Shown piece by piece: positions 1 to 5,232 of a DNA stretch of 5,232 nucleotides. How positions within the stretch are numbered: the first letter of the stretch is position 1; each line of letters starts with the position of its first letter. Below the pieces are notes generated by a model. It was not told the DNA's origin. It worked only from the letters and a program-made list of their open reading frames with translations, and ran no database searches. The position numbers and the translations under genes were made by a program. The DNA is from a bacterium (GTDB taxonomy: Bacteria > Desulfobacterota_D > UBA1144). Location: positions 1-5,232 of the forward strand of contig NZXA02000028.1 in assembly GCA_002697665.2 (NCBI GenBank). Reading direction: 5' to 3'.

Positions 1-1772
1 AGCATCATCAGATCTGCTAATTCATCAACAACTAAAACAATATATGGCATTATTGGGTCATTGCTATTTCTCATTTTTTGATTATACTCACCAATATTTC
101 TAACAACTGCATCTGCAAGAACATTATATCTGCGGTCCATTTCTTTCTCAAGAGCTCTAAGCGCTAGGATTGCATTATCAACTGAGGTAATAATTGGTTC
201 ATTAATATCCTCCATCTTTAGCAGATGATAACCCTCTAGTCGCTTGTATAGAGTCATTTCAACTTTTTTGGGATCAATCATTACAAATTTCACCTCATCA
301 GGAGTAGCACTGTATAAAACAGAACAAATTATTGTATTAATACAAACTGATTTACCTGAACCTGTTGTTCCTGCTATAAGCAAATGGGGCATCTTTGCCA
401 AATTCAAAGTACTTATCTCACCTGAAGTTGTCTTACCAATTGCAAGAGTAAGAAGAGAATCAGATTCTGCAAATTCTGGACTATTTACAACAGATTTAAA
501 ATAAACTGTTGCGGGATTTCTGTTCGGAATTTCAATCCCTACAGATGACTTACCAGGTATCGGTGCAATTACTCTTACGCTACTAGCTTCCATCACTCTT
601 GCTAAATCATCAGCTAATTGAACAAACTTATTAACGCGAACACCTTCTGCGGGCTCAACTTCAAACAAAGTAATAATTGGGCCAGGATGAACATTTACTA
701 CTTTTCCCTCAACCCCAAACGTAGACATAGACTGGGTTAAATAATTTGCTCGTTCAACCAATTCATCTCTGCTAAGGTTATCAGAAATGTTAACTGGATT
801 CTCAAGTAATTCTGATGATGGTAATTGATACTTTCTCTTTGGTTTTTTCCTTTCCTCAATTTCATCTAAATCAACCTCCTCATTTTCAATAATTTCTTCT
901 ATATGGAGATCTTTGTTTTTAGGTAAATCAGTTTCAGGGTTTAAGTTGTCTAAGTCAGACTCTTCATCTAGATTTTTAACATCATCAGTTTTTGGTATTT
1001 GATCATTAAATTTTTCTTTCTCTATATTTTCTAATTTATTTTGATCTGGCTTGTTTCTTCCTGACCCTTTATCAAGCGTCATACTATTGTCAGTTTCTAT
1101 AACTTCGTTGATATCATCTTCCTGGTAACCCTTTTGACGCTTTCTAGAGTCTATTTTTTCTTTTAATTCTTGTGTGTGCTTTCGCTTTGCATCTTCTTTT
1201 TCCCTTTGATCTTTTTCAATATCTATTCTCTTCTTTCGTTCATCCCACTGCGTAAAGAATTGTTGAATCGGAGCATAGAAATCAACATTAAAATAACTTC
1301 GAATTAATATTAGATAACTGGTAATTAAAATTATAATTGTTCCCCAAATTTTTAACCAGTCGATGAGAAAGTCGCCCAGGTTTCCACCTATCTGACCAGA
1401 CAAATAGTATCGATTTGGAGATTGATCTAAAATTAATATACTACCAACTGCAATACTTAGTGATAAGATAACCATTAAAAACAACAGATGAAATGAAGCA
1501 CGGATTAATTTGTCTAGTTGCTTTTTTGAAAATAAAAACCAGCCCCAAGCAAATCCAATCATCGGTAATAAAATTGTAACGTAGCCAAAACCCTTTTTTA
1601 TTAGCACATAAGACGTAATCAGACCAAGTATACCCATGGGGTTATCAATTTGAATATTTGGAGATATAGAAGGTTCCTCATTCGAATTATACCCTAATAA
1701 ACTGACTAAAATAAAAACAGACAGCGCAATTATGAGGATACCGAGGATTTCTAAGCGGCGATCGTTCTCCAT
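1..1772 (-). CDS. ftsK: DNA translocase FtsK/SpoIIIE, C-terminus cut by window edge
   Basis: This septal, membrane-anchored, ATP-driven double-stranded DNA pump clears the chromosome terminus and activates dimer resolution. The window shows 590 full codons from the N-terminus. Four hydrophobic segments lie at about residues 9-28, 62-82, 92-115 and 140-157 (FtsK 4TM region). A charged linker covers about 158-312: a Lys/Arg/Glu-rich, probably helical part at 177-214, then a strongly acidic part at 217-307. The motor begins near Y315. Walker A is GTTGSGKS at 468-475 (K474), IDPKKVE lies at 499-505, and Walker B ends in D583-E584 (VLVVDELADLMM). The rest of the motor and any gamma domain (KOPS reader) lie outside the window. 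The ATG at 1772 is the first possible start, because an in-frame TAA sits at 1784-1782. No Shine-Dalgarno motif precedes it. The linker is much shorter than the several-hundred-residue linker of E. coli FtsK. Family assignment is secure. FtsK versus SpoIIIE naming is not decidable here. Confidence 0.96.
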   Translation of the reverse strand, partial: MENDRRLEILGILIIALSVFILVSLLGYNSNEEPSISPNIQIDNPMGILGLITSYVLIKKGFGYVTILLPMIGFAWGWFLFSKKQLDKLIRASFHLLFLMVILSLSIAVGSILILDQSPNRYYLSGQIGGNLGDFLIDWLKIWGTIIILITSYLILIRSYFNVDFYAPIQQFFTQWDERKKRIDIEKDQREKEDAKRKHTQELKEKIDSRKRQKGYQEDDINEVIETDNSMTLDKGSGRNKPDQNKLENIEKEKFNDQIPKTDDVKNLDEESDLDNLNPETDLPKNKDLHIEEIIENEEVDLDEIEERKKPKRKYQLPSSELLENPVNISDNLSRDELVERANYLTQSMSTFGVEGKVVNVHPGPIITLFEVEPAEGVRVNKFVQLADDLARVMEASSVRVIAPIPGKSSVGIEIPNRNPATVYFKSVVNSPEFAESDSLLTLAIGKTTSGEISTLNLAKMPHLLIAGTTGSGKSVCINTIICSVLYSATPDEVKFVMIDPKKVEMTLYKRLEGYHLLKMEDINEPIITSVDNAILALRALEKEMDRRYNVLADAVVRNIGEYNQKMRNSNDPIMPYIVLVVDELADLMM

Positions 1773-1809
1773 AAAATTAACTTATGATATGCGGAAAAAT
1801 GTCATACCA

Positions 1810-1838
1810 ATTATACGATTATTTAAACAAAAATTGAA
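1810..1838 (-). promoter_or_regulatory. Putative sigma-70-type promoter for ftsK
   Basis: On the minus strand a perfect TATAAT occupies 1815-1810. A weak -35 candidate, TTCAAT (3 of 6 matches to TTGACA), lies at 1838-1833 with 17-base spacing. Transcription would start near 1803 and give a leader of roughly 30 bases before the ftsK ATG at 1772. It lies in the only sizeable intergenic gap of the window, which supports it. In such AT-rich sequence a TATAAT can arise by chance, so this is a tentative call. Confidence 0.35.
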
Positions 1839-1840
1839 TA

Positions 1841-1864
1841 GCAAAACTAATTGATTAGAATTGC
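1841..1864. repeat. Interrupted inverted repeat between gcvT and ftsK
   Basis: The 24 bases form a near-perfect palindrome. Read on the minus strand, the outer arms GCAA/TTGC and inner arms CTAAT/ATTAG are separated by a symmetric TT/TT mismatch, with CA at the centre. It begins 7 bases past the gcvT stop codon and ends 2 bases before the putative ftsK -35. It could be an operator-like site for a dimeric regulator, or a weak 3' hairpin of the gcvT transcript, since a TTTTT run follows 8 bases later. The stem is AU-rich, so an efficient intrinsic terminator is doubtful. Confidence 0.45.
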
Positions 1865-1871
1865 AAGATTT

Positions 1872-2966
1872 TTATGATAGTAGTGAACCTTGTTTATAAA
1901 ATGGTGCCTCCACCACTTTTGCCTTTTTTTTTCTACCTCGAATTTCAATGTCTAATTCTGTACCTATACTTTTAAAAGGTGTACTTACATAAGCAAGGCC
2001 AATGCCTTTTCCTAAGGATGGGCTCATTGTTCCACTGGTAATTTGTCCAATCAAATTTTCACCATTATAAATTTTATATCCTTTTCTTGGAATTGATTTT
2101 TTCTCCATTTCAACACAAATCAGATGTTTAGTTATTTTATTTTTGGAATTACAAATTGTTTTTTTACCTATAAAATAGTCTTTATTTAATTTTGTAATCC
2201 ATCTAAGGCCTGCCTCTAATGGATTAGTTTTTTCATTAATATCGTTTCCATAAAGAAGATATTTCATTTCAAGTCTAAGTGTATCTCTACAACCCAATCC
2301 AACTGGATTTAATCCATGGTTTTTTCCAACCTCTAACAACTTATCCCAAATATCTGCAATGTGTTTAGAGTTAATGTATAATTCATATCCTAATTCACCA
2401 GTGTATCCAGTTCGAGAAATGGTTACTTCTAGACCATCTATCTTAGCAGTTAAAAAGTTATAAAATTTTAACGAATCTAGGCTTTCATTTGTTAATAATT
2501 GCAATATTTCCCTAGATTTAGGTCCTTGCAATGCTAACAACCCTATATCACCACTTACATTACTAATTTTAATATCGCCAAACTTATTTTTTTTGAGCCA
2601 TTCCATATCCTTTTCAATATTGCTTGAATTAACTACTAACATGTACCTCCCTTCAAATTTGTAAATGATAAGATCGTCAACGATTCCACCATCTTCATAG
2701 CACATTGCATTATATTGAGCTTGCCCCACACTTAAAATGCTAATATCATTTGTTGTAATTTTTTGAAGAAATAATTCTGCATCAGATCCTGAAACAATAA
2801 GCTCTCCCATATGACTTACATCAAATAAGCCAGCTTTTGATCTAACTAACTGGTGTTCAAGATTGATACTAGTGTAATAGGTAGGAAGTAAATATCCTCC
2901 AAATGAGACCATATTCCCTTTTAGAGCTATATGCTTTTTATAAAGTGGCGTTTTTAATCCATCCAT
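1872..2966 (-). CDS. gcvT: Aminomethyltransferase, T protein of the glycine cleavage system
   Basis: GcvT transfers the methylene group of the aminomethyl intermediate on lipoylated H protein to tetrahydrofolate. It makes 5,10-methylene-THF and releases ammonia in the cytosol. The 364-residue length fits the family. The TPLY..H opening is at 6-12, then FDVSHMGEL at 48-56, GGIVDDLI at 93-100 (the Asp pair contains the conserved folate-site Asp), TGYTGELGYE at 187-195, GCRDTLRLE at 225-233, and the C-terminal barrel motif ITSGTMSPSLG at 309-319. I chose the ATG at 2966, which places TPLY where the family has it. An in-frame TTG at 2981 would add five residues (369 in all) but overlaps the preceding small ORF. 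No Shine-Dalgarno motif is seen. gcvH and gcvP are not in the window. An A9 run (coding strand, plus coordinates 1924-1932) encodes GRKKKAK near the C-terminus. Frame and family match continue to the stop, so the gene looks intact. Confidence 0.95.
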   Translation of the reverse strand: MDGLKTPLYKKHIALKGNMVSFGGYLLPTYYTSINLEHQLVRSKAGLFDVSHMGELIVSGSDAELFLQKITTNDISILSVGQAQYNAMCYEDGGIVDDLIIYKFEGRYMLVVNSSNIEKDMEWLKKNKFGDIKISNVSGDIGLLALQGPKSREILQLLTNESLDSLKFYNFLTAKIDGLEVTISRTGYTGELGYELYINSKHIADIWDKLLEVGKNHGLNPVGLGCRDTLRLEMKYLLYGNDINEKTNPLEAGLRWITKLNKDYFIGKKTICNSKNKITKHLICVEMEKKSIPRKGYKIYNGENLIGQITSGTMSPSLGKGIGLAYVSTPFKSIGTELDIEIRGRKKKAKVVEAPFYKQGSLLS

Positions 2967-2971
2967 CAATT

Positions 2972-3097
2972 CTATGTCCAATTTTTAAAACTTATTAGAT
3001 ATATTTTCCACCACACTTTCAATAGGAAATTAGCTTCCATATAAACCTTAAATGGAGTTTCAGCGCCTAAGTTTTCAATATTACTGGAGAACTTCAT
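2972..3097 (-). pseudogene. 41-codon ORF, probable N-terminal remnant of a PLP-dependent aminotransferase
   Basis: This short ORF fills the gap between ruvA and gcvT. Its ATG (3097-3095) shares one base with the ruvA TGA (a TGATG junction), and its TAG ends 5 bases before the gcvT ATG. The first 20 or so residues, MKFSSNIENLG then AETPFKVYMEAN, resemble from memory the N-terminus of class I/II aminotransferases (pattern MKxSxRxxxLGTExAFxVLxxAxxL). After about residue 25 the resemblance stops. The sequence becomes Trp-, Lys- and Ile-rich (KVWWKIYLIS), and the GEPDF-type motif that should follow is missing. I infer that an aminotransferase gene once lay here and was deleted, leaving its translationally coupled start. 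The alternative is a genuine 41-residue peptide or a chance ORF. The likeness is a recollection without a search. Confidence 0.4.
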
Positions 3098-3699
3098 CAA
3101 GACATCAATAGTTTCAATGCTTTTTTGATCACGGACTCTAATTCCCCATCCAGTTCATCATTTTTTTGAAGTTTTTTACAAGCATTTATTGCATGATTTT
3201 TTTTGTAGCCCAATGATTCTAAGGCATTAACTGCATCTTTGAATATTTTTGTATAAGAAATATCTAAATCACTAATTCCAATGGAACTATCATCAGATTT
3301 TGTGAATTTTTCTTTTAATTCAATAATAATTCTTTTTGCAGTTTTATTCCCAACACCCTGTACGCTTGTAAGTGCTGCTACATCTCCATTAACAACTCTA
3401 TCTTTTAGCTTGCTTGGTTGGATACCAGATAAAATCGTCAACGCAAGCTTTGGTCCAATTCCACTAATTGATGTCAGTAAATGGAATGTACTTCTTTCAG
3501 CCACATCAGAAAACCCATAAAGATCTAAAATATCTTCCCTAACGTGCAAATAGGTGCTGATTTGTACTTTTTCACCTTCATTTGGTAATGTTTGAAGTCC
3601 GTAAACTGACATGTTTACTCTAAGACCTAGGCCTCCTACCATAATAATGGCATATGAATCTTTTTTATTTAATAAAATTCCATTTATCAGATCAATCAT
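3097..3699 (-). CDS. ruvA: Holliday junction branch migration complex subunit RuvA
   Basis: RuvA tetramers bind the four-way Holliday junction and load the RuvB hexameric motors that drive branch migration. The product has 200 residues, close to the 203 of E. coli. Domain I (OB fold) spans about 1-63 and includes the acidic pin residues E55 and D56 in LHVREDILDLYGF, at the same positions as in E. coli. Domain II carries two helix-hairpin-helix motifs, ISGIGPK at 78-84 and VQGVGNKTAKRI at 113-124. A variable linker (about 133-147) leads to domain III at about 150-200, the RuvB-contacting domain, with ALESLGYKKNHA at 159-170. The ATG overlaps the ruvC stop by four bases (ATGA), so translational coupling is likely. 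ruvB does not follow; gcvT and a small remnant do. The gene looks complete. Confidence 0.97.
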   Translation of the reverse strand: MIDLINGILLNKKDSYAIIMVGGLGLRVNMSVYGLQTLPNEGEKVQISTYLHVREDILDLYGFSDVAERSTFHLLTSISGIGPKLALTILSGIQPSKLKDRVVNGDVAALTSVQGVGNKTAKRIIIELKEKFTKSDDSSIGISDLDISYTKIFKDAVNALESLGYKKNHAINACKKLQKNDELDGELESVIKKALKLLMS

Positions 3700-4172
3700 A
3701 AAATTCTACTTTGGTTAATATAACATAAGCCAACGGCCATTGCATCAGAGACGTCAAGTGGCTTGGGTGCTTTTTCTAATTTTAATATTTTTGTTACCAT
3801 ATATGATACCTGTTCTTTTGATGCTGCGCCATTTCCGCATACAGACATTTTAACCTTCCTTGGTGCAAATTCATAAATTAGTATGTCAGCTTGAGATGCA
3901 GCTAAGATTATGCAACCCCTTGCTTGTCCTAATATCATTGCGGATTTTACATTATTGCTATAAAAGGCATCCTCTATAGCTAAAACATCGGGGGAAAATT
4001 GATCTAAAATTTTATTAACCTCCTCAAAAAGATAATTTAATCTTTTAGGCAAACTATCTTTTGACTTTGGTCTTATGGTACCATAAGCTAATAAAGAAGT
4101 TCTATTCTTTTTGGAATCAATTATACTAAAACCAGTAATGCTAATTCCGGGATCTACACCAAGGATCCTCAT
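3696..4172 (-). CDS. ruvC: Crossover junction endodeoxyribonuclease RuvC
   Basis: RuvC is the dimeric, Mg2+-dependent resolvase that cuts Holliday junctions symmetrically, working with RuvAB. The 158-residue product has the RNase H-like fold signature. The opening strand MRILGVDPGISITGFSII carries D7, AIEDAF carries E67, and PLDVSDAMAVGLCY carries D140 and D143. These match the D7/E66/D138/D141 catalytic set of E. coli, including the three-residue spacing of the last pair. The conserved basic loop APRKVKMSVCGNGAASKEQV lies at 103-122. The start is the ATG at 4172, and residue D7 falls exactly where the family has it. It lies 24 bases after yebC, the frequent bacterial yebC-ruvC-ruvA order, and its stop overlaps the ruvA start. 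All catalytic residues are present, so it should be active. Confidence 0.97.
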   Translation of the reverse strand: MRILGVDPGISITGFSIIDSKKNRTSLLAYGTIRPKSKDSLPKRLNYLFEEVNKILDQFSPDVLAIEDAFYSNNVKSAMILGQARGCIILAASQADILIYEFAPRKVKMSVCGNGAASKEQVSYMVTKILKLEKAPKPLDVSDAMAVGLCYINQSRIL

Positions 4173-4196
4173 TCAAATTCTTTTGTTGTAAATATT

Positions 4197-4919
4197 TTAG
4201 TCGAAGTCAAAATTGGTATATACCTTATTTACATCATCATTGTCTTCAAGCGCATCCAGAAGTTTTAAAAATTTGTTTGCTTCCAAATCATCTAATATTT
4301 GATTTGATTTGGGTACCATTTCAATCTCAGCTGATTTTATAACATAGCCTCCATTATCAAGTCTATCTCTAACTACCATTAATTGATCAACGCTGGTTGA
4401 AACCAAATAAAAGTTATCTCCTGCATAAAAGTCGTCAGCACCAGCGTCTATCGCATCCTCAAAAACAGTATCTTCACTTTCTGATTTTGATTCCATAATT
4501 ATTTGTCCAGCTTTATCAAACATCCAAGAAACACTTCCGTTTTCCCCTAAATTCCCATCAAACTTGGAGAGCAAGTGTCTTATTTCCGCAACTGTTCTAT
4601 TTTTATTATCAGTGATAATATTTATTAGGATTGCAACACCACCGGGCCCATACCCTTCATAAGTCACTTCCTCATAGGTAACTCCTTCTAGCTCACCAGT
4701 ACCTTTCTTTATTGCCCTTTCAATCTTATCTAACGGCAAGTTGCTGGACTTTGCATTAGAGACTGCTTTCCTTAATCTAGGATTGGAAGAAATCTCTCCA
4801 CCTCCAAGACGCGACGCTATGGTAATTTCTTTAATTAATTTTGTAAAAATCTTCGAACGTTTTTTATCTTGCGCCCCTTTCCTGTGACGAATATTTGCCC
4901 ATTTGCTATGTCCTGCCAT
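4197..4919 (-). CDS. yebC: YebC/PmpR/TACO1-family regulatory protein
   Basis: This is a cytosolic protein of the YebC family. Members have been described both as DNA-binding transcriptional regulators (PmpR) and, for mitochondrial TACO1 and some bacterial members, as ribosome-associated factors that help translation of difficult peptides. Which role applies here cannot be told from sequence. The 240 residues match the family length. Hallmarks are MAGHSKWANIRHRKGAQDKKR at 1-21, LPLDKIERAIKKGTG at 61-75, YEGYGPGG at 87-94, ENGSVSWMF at 126-134 and the acidic C-terminus after about 205. The start is set by the near-invariant MAGHSKW. No Shine-Dalgarno motif is visible. It sits 19 bases after the SPOR-domain gene and 24 before ruvC, so it probably belongs to the same transcript. 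Confidence 0.96.
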   Translation of the reverse strand: MAGHSKWANIRHRKGAQDKKRSKIFTKLIKEITIASRLGGGEISSNPRLRKAVSNAKSSNLPLDKIERAIKKGTGELEGVTYEEVTYEGYGPGGVAILINIITDNKNRTVAEIRHLLSKFDGNLGENGSVSWMFDKAGQIIMESKSESEDTVFEDAIDAGADDFYAGDNFYLVSTSVDQLMVVRDRLDNGGYVIKSAEIEMVPKSNQILDDLEANKFLKLLDALEDNDDVNKVYTNFDFD

Positions 4920-4938
4920 AATTATGCTTTACTAAACT

Positions 4939-5232
4939 TTATTTTTCATTGTTTTCTAAATTTATCTGTTCAATTCGACTTTTGACTACCCAGGCAGTTT
5001 TATAACCTTTCTTTTTTAGATTGTTTTTTTCTATCTCTGCTTCACTTTTTGTTACGTAGTTACCATAACGTATTTTGTATAACGGTGCATCAAAAACCAG
5101 ATAAAGAGAATCTTTAAGAGAAAGACTGTATTTATTCATTTTTTTATTTGCTTGTTCGGAACTAGATGATTCGTAAAGCTGTAGCCTGTACCCATCAAGT
5201 GTCGAAATTTTAATTTTTTTCAGGGAATCAAT
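4939..5232 (-). CDS. SPOR-domain protein, C-terminal part only (5' end beyond window)
   Basis: The frame is open to the right edge, giving 97 codons of C-terminus; the N-terminus and start lie outside. About residues 14-85 form a SPOR (sporulation-related repeat) domain: a first strand GYRLQLYES at 14-22, a helix with EQANKKMN, a second strand LYLVFDAPLYKIRYGNY at 43-59, a helix TKSEAEIEKNNLKKKG at 61-76 and the last strand AWVVKSRI at 80-87. This order matches the fold, including the Y-K-[IV]-R-x-G-x-[YF] core motif. A short Asn/Glu/Lys tail follows. SPOR domains bind glycan strands stripped of stem peptides at division septa, so a periplasmic or cell-envelope protein is expected; the anchor or partner domain cannot be seen. 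An internal ATG at 5139 lies inside the domain, after its first strand, so it is not the real start. Confidence 0.85.
   Translation of the reverse strand: MDSLKKIKISTLDGYRLQLYESSSSEQANKKMNKYSLSLKDSLYLVFDAPLYKIRYGNYVTKSEAEIEKNNLKKKGYKTAWVVKSRIEQINLENNEK

Noticed and set aside
244..504. Plus-strand open frame of 86 codons
   Set aside because: It lies wholly antisense to the FtsK motor region around Walker A, which has clear family motifs. Its product resembles nothing I recognise.
1841..1864. The inverted repeat as a classical Rho-independent terminator of gcvT
   Set aside because: The stem is AU-rich with an internal mismatch and a tiny loop, and the T-run is short and 8 bases away, so it does not meet the usual GC-rich stem plus U-tract pattern.
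2967..2981. TTG at 2981 as the gcvT start, adding five residues
   Set aside because: The ATG at 2966 gives the usual family N-terminus, avoids overlap with the preceding ORF and is the stronger codon. Neither start has a Shine-Dalgarno motif, so the longer form is not fully excluded.
2985..3029. Second-frame peptide FPIESVVENISNKF as a frameshifted C-terminal piece of the remnant ORF
   Set aside because: It is only 14 codons between two stops, and its likeness to aminotransferase C-termini is too weak to claim.
3281..3520. Plus-strand open frame of 79 codons with a hydrophobic start
   Set aside because: It is antisense to the conserved helix-hairpin-helix region of ruvA. The hydrophobicity is a by-product of reading that sequence backwards.
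4939..5139. A complete 66-residue gene starting at the ATG at 5139
   Set aside because: The same frame stays open to the window edge, and the residues upstream supply the first strand and helix of the SPOR domain. The ATG is therefore internal.

Overview
This is an AT-rich, densely packed bacterial chromosomal segment in which every recognisable gene lies on the minus strand. Read in the direction of transcription (right to left), it holds: the 3' end of a SPOR-domain protein gene, yebC, ruvC, ruvA, a 41-codon ORF that looks like an aminotransferase remnant, gcvT, and the 5' two-thirds or so of an ftsK/spoIIIE-type DNA translocase gene that runs off the left edge. No stretch longer than about 100 bases lacks a gene. 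I see no rRNA, tRNA, CRISPR array, insertion sequence or phage gene.

From the SPOR gene to gcvT the genes are nearly contiguous: gaps of 19 and 24 bases, an ATGA overlap between ruvC and ruvA, a TGATG junction between ruvA and the small ORF, and 5 bases to gcvT. This looks like one transcription unit. The gcvT-ftsK gap (99 bases) is the only real intergenic space. It holds a 24-base interrupted inverted repeat and a good -10 hexamer, so ftsK probably has its own promoter.

By role the segment is mostly housekeeping. RuvA and RuvC process Holliday junctions. YebC is a conserved translation or transcription factor often found beside ruvC. GcvT is the T protein of the glycine cleavage system. 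FtsK segregates chromosome termini at the septum. The SPOR domain is expected to bind septal peptidoglycan. ruvB, the usual partner after ruvA, is not here; the aminotransferase-like remnant and gcvT follow ruvA instead.

The low G+C, tight spacing, absence of Shine-Dalgarno motifs before the starts, and an FtsK motor sequence that reminds me of Bacteroidota-type proteins suggest a marine, streamlined member of the FCB group, for example Marinimicrobia (SAR406). That assignment is inference from memory and is not proven by the sequence. I found no clear undescribed biological system. The most informative oddities are the remnant ORF between ruvA and gcvT and the inverted repeat abutting the putative ftsK promoter.
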